Shown here in pieces: positions 8,758 to 18,856 of a stretch of 64,000 bases of DNA (the first letter of the stretch is position 1; each line of letters starts with the position of its first letter). Origin of the DNA: Arthrobacter sp. TMP15 (GTDB lineage Bacteria; Actinomycetota; Actinomycetes; Actinomycetales; Micrococcaceae); contig NZ_CP154262.1 in NCBI RefSeq assembly GCF_039529835.1, forward strand, positions 1,550,001 through 1,614,000, read 5' to 3'. The translations under genes were made by a program, and so were the position numbers. The notes beneath the pieces are model-generated. The model was given only the letters and a program-made list of their open reading frames with translations. It made no database searches and was not told the origin of the DNA.

Positions 8758-11700
8758 GTGACACACCATCTTGTACGTGCCTCCAACAGCACCCAGGCAA
8801 TCTCGCCGTTCATCCGTTTTGCTGCCATGCCGCAAAAGGTAGGCCTCTACCAGCCTGAAAACGAGAAGGATGCCTGCGGCTTGGCTGTCGTTGCCACCCT
8901 TAGGGGCACTCCTGGCCACGATATTGTGCAAAAGGCGTTAGTGGCACTTCGCAACCTCGAGCACCGTGGAGCGGTGGGTGCCGATGAAGGCACGGGGGAC
9001 GGCGCCGGAATTCTCGCGCAGATCCCTGCCGAGTTCTTCCAGAGCGTCACAGAGTTCCGGCTGCCTGAACCAGGCCACTACGCAGTGGGGACAGCTTTTT
9101 TGCCCACCGAGAACCTAGACCGAGTTGCCGCTATTGCTGGCCTTGAAAGACTGGCAGAAACTGAGGGGTTGAAGGTCCTGGGCTGGCGGGAGGTTCCCGT
9201 TGCTGCCGAGCTCGTTGGTGCCAGTGCAAGGGCCTGCATGCCACATTTCAGCCAACTCTTTGTGGCTTTGGAGGGCGAGCCGAAACAGCCTTTGGATATT
9301 CTCGCAGCCAATGAACTGGACGGCAAAGTCTTCCGTGTACGGAAACGAGCTCAGCAAAAATTTGGAGTTTATTTTCCGTCATTGTCATCCAAGACCATTG
9401 TGTACAAGGGGATGGTGACAACGGCGCAGCTGGAACCGTTCTACCCTGACCTTTCTCATCCACTTTTTGCCACCAAGCTGGCAGTGGTCCATTCACGTTT
9501 CTCCACCAACACTTTCCCTTCCTGGCCCCTTGCCCAACCGTTTCGAAGCATTGCTCACAATGGGGAAATCAACACCGTCAAAGGCAACCGAAACTGGATG
9601 CGCGCCCGCCAATCAACCATGGCGCACAAACTTCTGGGGGAAACCCCAGAAGAGCTGTTCCCCATTTGTACACCGGGGGCTTCCGACTCGGCTTCCTTTG
9701 ATGAGGTCGCTGAATTGTTGTGGCTTTCTGGACGTCCCATCACCGAAGCAGTCATGATGATGATCCCCGAGGCGTGGGAGAATCACGCCACGATGGATCC
9801 GGCCAAGAAAGCGTTTTACGAGTACCACTCACTCATGATGGAACCGTGGGATGGCCCTGCGGCGGTATCTTTCACCGACGGAACAGTGGTCGGTGCAACC
9901 CTTGACCGCAACGGTTTGCGCCCCGCGCGCTACTGGATCACCGATGACGGCCTTGTGGTCCTGGCCTCAGAAGTTGGGGTGCTTGAGATTGACCCTGGCA
10001 GCATCGTAGCGAAAGGCAGGGTGGCCCCGGGCACCATGTTTCTTGTGGACACTGCCAAGGGTGAGCTGATCAGTGATGCCGACATTAAAGCCCAGGCATC
10101 CGCAGCTAACCCTTACGAGGCGTGGGTCAAGGAAAACACCATCGCCTTGAAAGGCCTCCCCGAACGCGAACACGTCATCTACACAACAGCCTCCGTGCTC
10201 CACCGTCAGCGGACCTTCGGTTACACCACCGAGGAGCTGCGAATGCTGCTCGGACCCATGGGAGGAACAGGTACTGAACCCCTCGGCGCCATGGGCACTG
10301 ATACGCCGGTTGCCGTGCTGTCCTCACGCCCGCGCCTGCTCTTTGATTACTTTGTCCAGCAATTCGCCCAAGTGACAAATCCTCCCTTGGATGCCATTCG
10401 GGAGGAACTTGTCACCTCGCTAAAGACCACCATCGGTCCGCAGGGAAACCTACTCTCACGCACTAAGGTACGGGCGCCGCAGCTGGCCTTAACCTTTCCC
10501 GTCATAGACAACGACGATCTGGCCAAGATCGCCAATATGGAAACTCCTGTAGCCGATGATGGGTCAGGTGGGGAGCGGATTTCCATGAAAGTGCGCGGAC
10601 TCTACAAGGTTGATGGCGGTGAGGCCGCCCTGCGCACTCGGCTGGCCGAGGTCTGCGAACAGGTTTCCGGAGCCATCAACCGTGGTGTGCAATACGTTGT
10701 GCTTTCCGATAGGGATTCCACCGCGGCATGGGCTCCCATCCCGTCGCTGCTGCTCGTGAGCGCTGTGCATCATCATCTGTTGCGCAGCGCCAACCGCACC
10801 AAGGTTTCCCTGGTCGTTGAGGCCGGTGATGTGCGGGAGGTTCACCATGTAGCTGTTCTTGTCGGTTATGGAGCTGCCGCGATCAATCCGTACCTGGCCA
10901 TGGAATCAGTGGAGGAGTTGATCCGCAATGGAGACGTGACAGGTGTGAGTGCCGAAGAGGGAGTCCGCCACCTGATCAAGGGACTGGGCAAGGGCGTTTT
11001 GAAAATTATGTCCAAGATGGGTATTTCAACAGTTTCCTCATACTGTGGTGCCCAGACTTTTGAGGCGCTGGGCTTGTCGCAAGAACTCATTAATGCGTAT
11101 TTCACCGGCACCATTACTCAGCTGGGTGGGGTTGGCCTTGAGGTGATCGCTGCTGAGGTGAGCGCGCGGCACCTTCTTGCTTACCCCGTGGATGGGGTGG
11201 ATGTCCCTCACCGGCCCCTGTTGTCGGGAGGCGAATATCAGTGGCGCCGCGACGGCGAGCCGCACCTTTTCAACCCTGACACTGTCTTCCGGCTACAGCA
11301 CGCTACTCGCGAACGCCGCTACGACATTTTCAAGAAGTACACCGAGGGCGTGGATGAACAGGCTAACAGGCTCATGACTTTCCGTGGGCTGCTCACGTTC
11401 AAGGATGGAGAACGTCTGCCTGTTCCGCTGGAAGAGGTGGAATCGGTCAGCGAGATTGTTAAGCGTTTCTCAACCGGGGCCATGAGCTACGGCTCCATTT
11501 CTGCGGAGGCTCACCAGACACTGGCCATAGCCATGAACCGGTTGGGCGCCAAGTCCAACACTGGTGAGGGTGGCGAGGATGTTCAGAGACTTCTTGACCC
11601 TGAGCGGTCCAGCGCCATCAAGCAGGTTGCCTCGGGCCGTTTCGGGGTGACGAGTCTTTACCTCAGTCATGCCCAGGACATTCAAATTAAGATGGCACAG

Positions 11701-13392
11701 GGAGCGAAACCTGGCGAAGGTGGCCAGCTGATGGCGAAAAAGGTGTACCCGTGGATCGCCCAGACTCGTCATTCAACTCCGGGTGTGGGGCTGATTTCAC
11801 CCCCACCACACCACGATATTTACTCGATTGAGGACCTGGCCCAGCTCATTTACGACTGCAAACGAGCCAATCCCACCGCGCGTGTGCACGTCAAACTCGT
11901 GTCCGAAATGGGGATCGGCACGGTGGCGGCTGGCGTGGCCAAGGCGAAGGCCGACGTGGTTCTTGTCTCCGGTCATGACGGAGGTACCGGGGCCAGCCCG
12001 CTGAACTCTCTCAAACATGCTGGCATGCCCTGGGAACTCGGCCTTGCCGAAACCCAGCAGACCTTGCGCCTCAATGGGCTGCGCGAACGGGTGGTGGTGC
12101 AGGTTGACGGGCAGCTAAAGACAGGACGTGACGTGGTCATTGCCGCGCTGCTTGGCGCCGAGGAATTTGGTTTTGCCACCGCGCCACTAGTCGTTTCCGG
12201 TTGTGTCATGATGCGGGTATGCCATCTGGACACCTGCCCGGTGGGCGTGGCTACACAAAACCCGGAATTGCGCCAGCGCTTCAGCGGCAAACCAGAATTT
12301 GTGGTGAATTTTTTCGAGTTCTTAGCCGAAGAGGTACGCGAGATTCTGGCGGGACTTGGGTTCCGCAGTCTACAAGAGGCGGTGGGACAGTCGGGCACGC
12401 TGGATCTTAAGGCGGCGCTACACCATTGGAAAGCGGAGGGGCTTGACCTGCGCCCCATCCTCTCCGACGCCGGGGTGCCGCTCACAGCTCCGAGGCGGCA
12501 TCTGAGCAATCAGAATCACGAGCTGGAGAATCACTTTGACCAGCAGTTGATCACGATGGCCGCCGAATCATTGCGTGAGCGGGCTCCGGTTAAAATCAGT
12601 GTGCCAGTTCGGAACACGGACAGGTCTGTTGGTACCATGCTTGGCTACCACGTGACCAAAACGTTCGGTGTGGATGTGCTGGGCCCGGACACGATCGATG
12701 TCACGTTGACTGGCCAAGCCGGCCAATCGCTGGGCGCATTCCTGCCCGCCGGCATCACCTTGCGGCTGTTTGGGGATGCCAATGATTACGTGGGCAAGGG
12801 TCTCTCCGGAGGTCGTATAGCTGTCCGTCCTGATAGGGCCAACACCTTCAGCGCGGCAGATAACGTGATCGCCGGAAATGTGATTGGATATGGCGCCACC
12901 AGCGGTGAAATGTTTCTGCGCGGATTGGTGGGGGAGCGCTTCCTGGTGCGAAACTCAGGTGCCACCGCGGTTGTTGAAGGCATTGGGGACCATGGTTGTG
13001 AGTATATGACGGGTGGAAAAGCACTCATCATAGGACCCATGGGACGTAATTTTGGCGCTGGCATGTCAGGGGGTACGGCGTACGTTTTGGATCTGGAACC
13101 CAAGCGTGTGAACAAGGGCGCGTTGGCAAGTGGAGAGCTTTCGTTATTGATGCTCGACGGCGTTGATGCGGACATTGTGCAGTCACTTTTACGACGGCAC
13201 CAAGAAGAAACCGGTTCGGACGTGGCAGAGGCATTGTTGGCCGATGTTCCGGGCACGCTAGCTCGCATCACGAAGGTGTTGGCGCGTGATTACGCGGCAG
13301 TTTTACAGACCCAATTGGCATCAGCCGAATTGGGCGAAGACCCCAACGGCGCAACGGCCTGGGCAAAAATATTGGAGGTCACAGGTGGCTGA
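8758..13392 (+). CDS. gltB: Glutamate synthase large subunit GltB
   Basis: The large subunit of NADPH-GOGAT, which hydrolyses glutamine, channels ammonia to 2-oxoglutarate and reduces the imine to glutamate. I choose GTG 8758 ([10 protein letters not shown]), about 1544 residues; a TTG at 8737 is less likely. The N-terminal glutaminase begins at the catalytic Cys in [10 protein letters not shown] (about residue 40, so a short propeptide is removed). Next come [16 protein letters not shown] and [11 protein letters not shown], the FMN/2-oxoglutarate domain ([33 protein letters not shown]), and the 3Fe-4S cysteines in [15 protein letters not shown] (C-x5-C-x4-C). A GXGXG beta-helix domain closes the protein. 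It overlaps gltD by 8 bp. Confidence 0.97.
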   Translation: MTHHLVRASNSTQAISPFIRFAAMPQKVGLYQPENEKDACGLAVVATLRGTPGHDIVQKALVALRNLEHRGAVGADEGTGDGAGILAQIPAEFFQSVTEFRLPEPGHYAVGTAFLPTENLDRVAAIAGLERLAETEGLKVLGWREVPVAAELVGASARACMPHFSQLFVALEGEPKQPLDILAANELDGKVFRVRKRAQQKFGVYFPSLSSKTIVYKGMVTTAQLEPFYPDLSHPLFATKLAVVHSRFSTNTFPSWPLAQPFRSIAHNGEINTVKGNRNWMRARQSTMAHKLLGETPEELFPICTPGASDSASFDEVAELLWLSGRPITEAVMMMIPEAWENHATMDPAKKAFYEYHSLMMEPWDGPAAVSFTDGTVVGATLDRNGLRPARYWITDDGLVVLASEVGVLEIDPGSIVAKGRVAPGTMFLVDTAKGELISDADIKAQASAANPYEAWVKENTIALKGLPEREHVIYTTASVLHRQRTFGYTTEELRMLLGPMGGTGTEPLGAMGTDTPVAVLSSRPRLLFDYFVQQFAQVTNPPLDAIREELVTSLKTTIGPQGNLLSRTKVRAPQLALTFPVIDNDDLAKIANMETPVADDGSGGERISMKVRGLYKVDGGEAALRTRLAEVCEQVSGAINRGVQYVVLSDRDSTAAWAPIPSLLLVSAVHHHLLRSANRTKVSLVVEAGDVREVHHVAVLVGYGAAAINPYLAMESVEELIRNGDVTGVSAEEGVRHLIKGLGKGVLKIMSKMGISTVSSYCGAQTFEALGLSQELINAYFTGTITQLGGVGLEVIAAEVSARHLLAYPVDGVDVPHRPLLSGGEYQWRRDGEPHLFNPDTVFRLQHATRERRYDIFKKYTEGVDEQANRLMTFRGLLTFKDGERLPVPLEEVESVSEIVKRFSTGAMSYGSISAEAHQTLAIAMNRLGAKSNTGEGGEDVQRLLDPERSSAIKQVASGRFGVTSLYLSHAQDIQIKMAQGAKPGEGGQLMAKKVYPWIAQTRHSTPGVGLISPPPHHDIYSIEDLAQLIYDCKRANPTARVHVKLVSEMGIGTVAAGVAKAKADVVLVSGHDGGTGASPLNSLKHAGMPWELGLAETQQTLRLNGLRERVVVQVDGQLKTGRDVVIAALLGAEEFGFATAPLVVSGCVMMRVCHLDTCPVGVATQNPELRQRFSGKPEFVVNFFEFLAEEVREILAGLGFRSLQEAVGQSGTLDLKAALHHWKAEGLDLRPILSDAGVPLTAPRRHLSNQNHELENHFDQQLITMAAESLRERAPVKISVPVRNTDRSVGTMLGYHVTKTFGVDVLGPDTIDVTLTGQAGQSLGAFLPAGITLRLFGDANDYVGKGLSGGRIAVRPDRANTFSAADNVIAGNVIGYGATSGEMFLRGLVGERFLVRNSGATAVVEGIGDHGCEYMTGGKALIIGPMGRNFGAGMSGGTAYVLDLEPKRVNKGALASGELSLLMLDGVDADIVQSLLRRHQEETGSDVAEALLADVPGTLARITKVLARDYAAVLQTQLASAELGEDPNGATAWAKILEVTGG

Positions 13393-14869
13393 TCCACAAG
13401 GTTTCTTGAACAATCGCGAACGCATCACCCAGACGCGCCGCCCGGTCCCTGTGCGAATCATGGACTGGAAAGAAATCTACGAGGCACAAGAAAAAGGGGT
13501 ACTAAAGTCCCAAGCGGGGCGTTGCATGGATTGCGGTGTGCCCTTCTGCCACCAGGGGTGCCCGTTGGGCAACCTCATCCCTGAATGGAATGACCTCACT
13601 TGGAGAGACAAGGGGCAGGAAGCTATTGAGCGTCTGCATTCAACAAACAACTTCCCTGAGTTCACCGGGCGGCTGTGTCCGGCCCCATGCGAAGCGGCAT
13701 GTGTGCTGGGCATTAACCAGCCGGCCGTGACGATTAAACAGGTTGAAGTGTCAATCATTGATGAGGCCTTCAACCAGGATTGGGTACACCCGTTGCCGCC
13801 GGCCAGGCTCACAGGCAAGACCGTCGCCGTCGTTGGTTCCGGCCCTGCGGGGTTAGCGGCAGCCCAGCAGCTCACCCGGACTGGGCACACTGTTGCCGTC
13901 TACGAGCGAGACGAGAAGATCGGCGGGTTGCTGCGCTACGGCATCCCCGACTTCAAACTGGAGAAAGAAAGCGTTGACCGCCGGGTTGAGCAGATGGCGG
14001 CTGAAGGTACCCGCTTTCGCACAGGAGTTGAGGTGGGAAAGGACATGGGGTGGGAGGACCTGCGCAGGAGGTATGACGCCGTCGTGGTGTGCACTGGGTC
14101 AACTGTGCCGCGTGATCTACCCATTCCGGGCCGTGCCCTGAAGGGGGTGCATTTCGCCATGGAGTACCTTGTGCAAGCCAACAGGAGCGTTTCCGGCGAG
14201 AATTCCGTTGGCACAGGGGAATCCTTGGGTGGCGAGGCAGTGCAGATCCACACACGTGGCAAGCATGTTGTGATCCTGGGCGGCGGCGATACCGGTGCAG
14301 ATTGTCTGGGGACCGCGCACCGTCAGCAGGCAGCCAGTGTGACAACGTTGGCCATTGGGGCGCAGCCTGGGGCAGCTCGCAGCGTGGCGCAACCGTGGCC
14401 CACTTCTCCGAACCTCTTTGAGGTCGCCAGTGCACATGAAGAAGGTGGTGTCCGCAGCTACTTGGCGTCCACGGTGGAGTTTGTTGGTGAAAACGGTGTG
14501 CTGACTGGATTAAAGATCGCAGAAACCGAATATCTGCACGGGCGTCGGGTGCCTAAGGTGGGCACAGAACGCGTTATTGCCGCCGATTTAGTGTTTCTTG
14601 CATTGGGCTTCACGGGCCCAGAATCAGCGCAGTTGACGCATCAGTTGCCCGTGACTTTGGACTCACGAGCAAATATTAACCGTGACAGTCACTACATGAC
14701 GGAACGTGAAGGGGTCTTTGCAGCAGGGGACGCCGGGCGCGGCCAGTCGCTGATTGTTTGGGCCATTGCTGAAGGGCGCGCCTGCGCTGCGGCAGTAGAT
14801 AGGTTCTTGATGGGGGAGACCTTCCTGCCTGCTCCCGTCTCACCTAGTGATTCGGCTATCCGCCTCTAG
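13385..14869 (+). CDS. gltD: Glutamate synthase small subunit GltD
   Basis: The beta subunit of NADPH-GOGAT passes electrons from NADPH via FAD and 4Fe-4S clusters to GltB. The start is GTG 13385 ([12 protein letters not shown]), inside the end of gltB, giving 494 residues. The N-terminal cluster ligands are [17 protein letters not shown] and [13 protein letters not shown]; the FAD site is [17 protein letters not shown] (about residue 145) and the NADPH site [16 protein letters not shown] (about residue 293). The C-terminal FAD segment is [23 protein letters not shown]. All motifs are intact. Confidence 0.96.
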   Translation: MADPQGFLNNRERITQTRRPVPVRIMDWKEIYEAQEKGVLKSQAGRCMDCGVPFCHQGCPLGNLIPEWNDLTWRDKGQEAIERLHSTNNFPEFTGRLCPAPCEAACVLGINQPAVTIKQVEVSIIDEAFNQDWVHPLPPARLTGKTVAVVGSGPAGLAAAQQLTRTGHTVAVYERDEKIGGLLRYGIPDFKLEKESVDRRVEQMAAEGTRFRTGVEVGKDMGWEDLRRRYDAVVVCTGSTVPRDLPIPGRALKGVHFAMEYLVQANRSVSGENSVGTGESLGGEAVQIHTRGKHVVILGGGDTGADCLGTAHRQQAASVTTLAIGAQPGAARSVAQPWPTSPNLFEVASAHEEGGVRSYLASTVEFVGENGVLTGLKIAETEYLHGRRVPKVGTERVIAADLVFLALGFTGPESAQLTHQLPVTLDSRANINRDSHYMTEREGVFAAGDAGRGQSLIVWAIAEGRACAAAVDRFLMGETFLPAPVSPSDSAIRL

Positions 14870-14938
14870 TGCCAAAAGCGTTAGGCTATATGACGGGACT
14901 AAAGATTTCTGCTGATAACCACACACAAGGTAGGTACA

Positions 14939-16423
14939 TTGAGACGCGCAAAAATTGTTGCGACTTTCGGGCCGGCAATCGCCAGCTATGAAAACACACT
15001 TGCGGTACTGGAGGCGGGCGTTAACGTAGCCCGCATGAACATGAGCCACGGCGATTACACCGTGCATCAGAACACGTATGAGAACGTGCGCAAGGCCGCA
15101 GAGGCCTTGGGCAAGCCGGTTGCCATCATGGCTGACCTGCAGGGCCCGAAGATCCGTTTGGGTCGCTTCGCCAACGGCGAGGGATACGACCTGGCCGTGG
15201 GTGATGTTTTCACGATCACCACAGAAGATGTCCCCGGTACCAAGGACATTTGCTCCACCACTTTGAAGTCGCTTACTGAGGACGTCAAAGTTGGGGACAT
15301 CATGCTGATCGATGACGGCAAGGTCTCCGTGCGGGCCACAGCCGTTGACGCCATCAAGGTAGTCACCGAAGTGACTGTGCCGGGCAAGGTTTCTAACAAC
15401 AAGGGCATCAACTTACCCGGTGTTGCTGTGAACGTTCCGGCCTTGAGTGAAAAAGATGAAGACGATCTGCGCTGGGCCCTTGAATGTGGCGTTGACTTGG
15501 TTGCTTTGTCGTTTGTCCGTGATGCAGCTGATATCCAGCGTGTCCACGAGATCATGGATGAAGAAGGCCGTCGCGTTCCGGTGATCGCCAAGATCGAGAA
15601 GCCACAGGCAGTTGCCAACCTGGAAGCCATTGTTGACGCGTTTGACGCCATCATGGTTGCTCGTGGTGACTTGGGTGTGGAGCTTCCCTTGGAAGATGTC
15701 CCACTGGTACAGAAGAAGTGTGTTGAAATGGCACGCCGCTGGGCCAAGCCCGTCATCGTAGCAACCCAGGTACTTGAATCCATGATCGAAAGCCCGCGGC
15801 CCACCCGTGCGGAGGCTTCCGACTGTGCAAATGCTGTGCTCGACGGCGCGGACGCAGTCATGCTCTCCGGAGAGACAAGCGTTGGCAAGTTCCCGATCGA
15901 GACCGTCAAGGTCATGGCGCGCATCATTGAAGCAGCCGAAGAAGACGCAGGCATGAAGCTGATTCCGAGCCTGGGTTCGCAGCCGCGGACCCGCGGCGGT
16001 GTCATCACGGCAGCGGCTGTGCAGATCGCCAACCAGCTCGATGCCAAGTACATTGCAGCGTTCACGCAGTCAGGTGACTCGGCCTACCGTTTGTCCAGGC
16101 TCCGCCCGGCCAAGCAGGTCTTTGCGTTCACTCCGGATGAGCGTGTACGCAATCAGCTCGCGCTTGCATGGGGCATCGAGCCCGTGCTGGTTCCGATGGT
16201 AGCCCACACTGATGCCATGACCGAGCAGGTTGACGCTGTTCTCTTGCAGAAGGGTCTCGTGGAAGAAGGCGACATGGTTGTTATTGCAGCCGGTTCCCCT
16301 CCCGGACAGGCTGGTTCCACGAACCTTGTCAAGGCACACGTTGTTGGCGACCAGGCCGACACTGCCAAGACCGGCAGTGCCCGTGGGACCAAGGAAAAGA
16401 TTGGTCCTTGGCCCACTGACTAA
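14939..16423 (+). CDS. pyk: Pyruvate kinase
   Basis: Pyruvate kinase transfers phosphate from PEP to ADP in the last step of glycolysis. The 494-residue protein starts at TTG 14939 with GGTAGGT upstream. The barrel starts with RRAKIVATFGPA and NVARMNMSHGDY; the active site includes IMADLQGPKIRLG, the catalytic Lys in VIAKIEKPQAV (about residue 217), and MVARGDLGVELP with the metal-binding acid residues. VIVATQVLESMIESPRPTRAEASD and AVMLSGETSVGKFP follow. The lid and allosteric domains are present, and a short hydrophilic tail ends the protein. It is expressed separately from gltBD (about 70 bp gap). Confidence 0.96.
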   Translation: MRRAKIVATFGPAIASYENTLAVLEAGVNVARMNMSHGDYTVHQNTYENVRKAAEALGKPVAIMADLQGPKIRLGRFANGEGYDLAVGDVFTITTEDVPGTKDICSTTLKSLTEDVKVGDIMLIDDGKVSVRATAVDAIKVVTEVTVPGKVSNNKGINLPGVAVNVPALSEKDEDDLRWALECGVDLVALSFVRDAADIQRVHEIMDEEGRRVPVIAKIEKPQAVANLEAIVDAFDAIMVARGDLGVELPLEDVPLVQKKCVEMARRWAKPVIVATQVLESMIESPRPTRAEASDCANAVLDGADAVMLSGETSVGKFPIETVKVMARIIEAAEEDAGMKLIPSLGSQPRTRGGVITAAAVQIANQLDAKYIAAFTQSGDSAYRLSRLRPAKQVFAFTPDERVRNQLALAWGIEPVLVPMVAHTDAMTEQVDAVLLQKGLVEEGDMVVIAAGSPPGQAGSTNLVKAHVVGDQADTAKTGSARGTKEKIGPWPTD

Positions 16424-16454
16424 CATCCACTAGTTTGTTCTAGCTGGAGAAGAA

Positions 16455-16494
16455 CGACGACGGCGCCCACCACCTGGTGAGCGCCGTCGTCGTT
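16455..16494. terminator. Hairpin downstream of pyk
   Basis: ACGACGACGGCGC (16455–16467) pairs with GCGCCGTCGTCGT (16481–16493), a long GC-rich stem 30 bp after the pyk stop. It lacks a clear T run, but stems like this act as terminators in high-GC Actinobacteria. Confidence 0.7.
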
Positions 16495-16524
16495 GGTTAA
16501 GCAGTGAGCCGTGCCTACAAACTT

Positions 16525-16585
16525 CGCGAGTTGCCACAAGTGGTGCCCAAAGCACGCTTTTGGGCACCCCAAGTGGCAACTCGCG
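16525..16585. repeat. 61-bp imperfect palindrome between convergent genes
   Basis: Outer arms CGCGAGTTGCCAC (16525–16537) and GTGGCAACTCGCG (16573–16585) are perfect complements; inner arms TGCCCAAA (16544–16551) and TTTGGGCA (16559–16566) also match, leaving a 7-base loop. It lies between convergent pyk and the ANTAR regulator gene, so it could terminate either transcript, or be a dispersed palindromic repeat. I see no second copy in this window. Confidence 0.75.
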
Positions 16586-16618
16586 GGTGCTTTTGAGCAA
16601 CAACTGTGTTGTTGCGGC

Positions 16619-17221
16619 TTAGTTAACCTGGTTGATAATCGTTTCGGCCACTTCACGCATGCTCAGCCGGCGGTCCATGGAGGTCTTCTGGATCCAACGG
16701 AATGCTTCGGGCTCGGTGAGGCCCATTTTGGTGGTCAGTAGACTCTTGGCGCGCTCCACAAGCTTGCGTGTGGCGAACTGCTCCTGCAGGTCAGTGACTT
16801 CCTCCTCCAGCGCCTTGATCTCCTCGTGGCGGGAGAGCGCAATCTCCAAGGCAGGGACAAGATCTGCGGGTGTGAAGGGTTTTACAACATAGGCCATGGC
16901 GCCGGCGTCGCGGGCACGCTCAACGAGTTCCTTCTGGCTGAACGCCGTCAGGAGGACCACGGGAGCGATCCGGGCTTTGACGATGATCTCAGCCGCCGTT
17001 ATGCCGTCCATGACAGGCATTTTGACGTCCATGAGGACCAGATCAGGTTTGAGCTCTTTCGCAAGCTCTACGGCTTTCTGGCCGTTGTCAGCCTCGCCAA
17101 CAACGTCGTACCCTTCTCCGCGAAGAATCTCCATGATGTCCAAACGGATCAAGGTTTCATCCTCGGCAACAATGACGCGGCGTGCGGGGGACGTGGGGTT
17201 CGAATCCGTTGATTCAGACAC
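16619..17221 (-). CDS. pdtaR: ANTAR-domain response regulator (PdtaR/Rv1626-like)
   Basis: A 200-residue two-domain regulator. The receiver domain has the acidic pocket AEDETLIRLD, phospho-acceptor Asp in LVLMDVKMPVMDG and the switch residues LLTAF…AYVVKPF. A short coiled linker (EIKALEEEVTDLQEQF) leads to the ANTAR RNA-binding domain, with RKLVERAKSLLTTKMGLTEPEAFRWIQ and SMREVAETII. ANTAR proteins bind dual hairpins in mRNA leaders and prevent termination. The start is GTG 17221 because AAGGAG lies six bases upstream; longer in-frame starts lack such a site. In mycobacteria the partner kinase PdtaS is encoded elsewhere; none is in this window. Confidence 0.9.
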   Translation of the reverse strand: MSESTDSNPTSPARRVIVAEDETLIRLDIMEILRGEGYDVVGEADNGQKAVELAKELKPDLVLMDVKMPVMDGITAAEIIVKARIAPVVLLTAFSQKELVERARDAGAMAYVVKPFTPADLVPALEIALSRHEEIKALEEEVTDLQEQFATRKLVERAKSLLTTKMGLTEPEAFRWIQKTSMDRRLSMREVAETIINQVN

Positions 17222-17407
17222 AAATAACTCCTTGGAAGCGATTAACTGAGACTTCGGACACAAAATCCGATTTTTTAGCGCTTAGGAGGCGCTGGTTCTA
17301 CAAAACAGCCTATCTGCATGTAGAGTAGTTTCGCGCACTCGTTCGGAAGTGATTCCGGAAAGAGAGCGTGATCTTTGTAACGGCTTTCATTTGAGAGTCT
17401 TGCATAG

Positions 17408-17488
17408 GCCCGAGTGGCGGAATGGTAGACGCGCTGCACTCAAAATGCAGTATCGAAAGATGTGTGGGTTCGAGTCCCACCTCGGGTA
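17408..17488 (+). tRNA. tRNA-Leu (anticodon CAA)
   Basis: Acceptor arms GCCCGAG (17408–17414) and CTCGGGT (17481–17487) pair with a terminal G-T. The anticodon stem-loop is CTGCA-CTCAAAA-TGCAG with CAA as the anticodon, a long class II variable arm (TATCGAAAGATGT) is present, and the T arm is GTGGG-TTCGAGT-CCCAC. The CCA end is not encoded. The element boundaries next to it suggest that this tRNA has served as an insertion target. Confidence 0.93.
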
Positions 17489-17496
17489 CATTTCAA

Positions 17497-17526
17497 CGAA
17501 AACCTCCTGGTGACAGGAGGTTTTCG
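17497..17526 (+). terminator. Terminator after tRNA-Leu
   Basis: CGAAAACCTCCT (17497–17508) pairs perfectly with AGGAGGTTTTCG (17515–17526) around a 6-base loop, nine bases after the tRNA, with TTTTC at the end of the stem. Confidence 0.85.
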
Positions 17527-17550
17527 TGTTTAAGGGTTGACACTAACCCC

Positions 17551-17590
17551 GGGTTAGCGGCCAAAATGTGGGGTTAGCGGCCAAAATGTG
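17551..17590. repeat. Tandem 20-bp duplication at the left IS end
   Basis: GGGTTAGCGGCCAAAATGTG occurs at 17551–17570 and again, identical, at 17571–17590. The second copy is part of the terminal inverted repeat of the insertion sequence. The first is therefore an extra copy of the IS end, directly outside the element. Confidence 0.9.
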
Positions 17591-18856
17591 TGTACAGCCC
17601 GGGCGTGTCAGTGGCTTCTTCCGCCCCATCCTTGTTGAATTCCATTGCCGTCTTCTGGGCTGAAGGCTGTGTCGTAGAGGGCAGGGCCGATGGGCTCGTG
17701 AACCATTTGTCGTTTCTTCTTTTTTGGTTGCCAGTGGTGGGCCTTCACTAGGTCCCAGGGATCTTTAGGGGCCTCGGTGTGGTGGTAGAGGTACCAGTCC
17801 ACGGCTCGTTTGGCATGATCATCGCTAAGACCTCGATGGTCCCGAAGAAGGTGCTTCAAGCCAGCATTGATCCCACCCTCGAGCGGGCTCGTTGTCCTAG
17901 GGAGTTTCTGGTCTTCGGTGGCGTGGGTGAGCCAAGTAAACAGATGATCGTTCTGCAGGACTGTGGCTAGTGTTCCACGGGCTTGGCGCAGACGAAGATG
18001 CGTGAACCACCAGTTCTGGTTTGCCCGCACGTGTGAGGGCCTTTCACCGTTCTTCTTCGCGTAGGTGCGGTCCTTCAAGAACTTCTCCCAGCGTGCTTCC
18101 CAGGACGCGAACTCACCGACCCACACAGCGGCTTGATCCAGGGACTGGATCGGTGTTAAAGCCTTCGCTAGGGCCAGTAATTCCTTGCCAGCATCGAGTT
18201 TCGGACGCATCGTGAGGTGGGTACGGATGTTCTGTTGAATATGAAACAAACACCGCTGCACTCTTGTTTCTGGCCAGTGCTGACCCAACGCACTCTCGAG
18301 GCCTTTGTGCCCGTCGATGACGACCATGGCAGGGGCCGGGAGTTGCTTGAGTAACGCTGACCAGGAAGCATGTTTTTCCCGATCGCACCACTGCCAGCCA
18401 ACAACGTGATCACCGGTGTAAGCAATGAGCACGCACCAGCCGTTGAAGTACGTTCCATCGAGGATGAGCACCGGGTGAATTTCCCCGGTCACAGGGGCTT
18501 GTGGGGCCACGTTCCAACACCAAGCACTCTGTCTCCGAAAGGTCCGTGATGAGCTGGCATGGGCGTCCTGACGGGTCTTGCCAGTGATCCATGACTGGAA
18601 AGCGGCGAACTCTGCTTTCTTGCTGATATCAACCCTGGATTGAGTACTGGAAGCACCACAGGATTTACACCGCCACCGGGTTTTACCTGCACTGGTCGAA
18701 CCGTTCTTCACAAGCTTCTGAGCACATACACCACAACGGGGGTGGTTCTTGGGAACTGTCACCATACATGCTTTCAAAGCATGTACAAGGCCCTGCATCC
18801 CATATGATTACTGGTCAAAAGCCACTTTGCATACACACATTATGGCCGCTAACCCC
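17570..18856 (-). mobile_element. Complete IS1249-like insertion sequence (IS256 superfamily)
   Basis: The element is about 1.29 kb. The left end (17570–17595) begins GGGGTTAGCGGCCAAAATGT, and the complement of the right end (18831–18856) begins GGGGTTAGCGGCCATAATGT; the two 26-bp ends differ at only about two positions. It carries one transposase gene that fills almost the whole element. It has inserted at the 3' end of the EamA gene, on the side toward tRNA-Leu. I do not see a clean target duplication, perhaps because of the duplicated left end. Confidence 0.85.
17608..18765 (-). CDS. IS1249 family transposase
   Basis: An apparently intact DDE transposase of about 385 residues. It starts with a zinc ribbon (CGVCAQKLVKNGS…TRWRCKSCGAS) typical of the IS1249 branch. 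The catalytic residues are likely Asp in VLILDGTYFNGW, Asp in MVVIDGHKGLESAL, and Glu in TTSPLEGGINAGLKHLL, with the C/H signature RCLFHIQQNIR in between. I place the start at ATG 18765 (MVTVPKNHPRCG); an ATG at 18798 is also in frame. No frameshift is seen, so the element may still be mobile. Confidence 0.88.
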   Translation of the reverse strand: MVTVPKNHPRCGVCAQKLVKNGSTSAGKTRWRCKSCGASSTQSRVDISKKAEFAAFQSWITGKTRQDAHASSSRTFRRQSAWCWNVAPQAPVTGEIHPVLILDGTYFNGWCVLIAYTGDHVVGWQWCDREKHASWSALLKQLPAPAMVVIDGHKGLESALGQHWPETRVQRCLFHIQQNIRTHLTMRPKLDAGKELLALAKALTPIQSLDQAAVWVGEFASWEARWEKFLKDRTYAKKNGERPSHVRANQNWWFTHLRLRQARGTLATVLQNDHLFTWLTHATEDQKLPRTTSPLEGGINAGLKHLLRDHRGLSDDHAKRAVDWYLYHHTEAPKDPWDLVKAHHWQPKKKKRQMVHEPIGPALYDTAFSPEDGNGIQQGWGGRSH

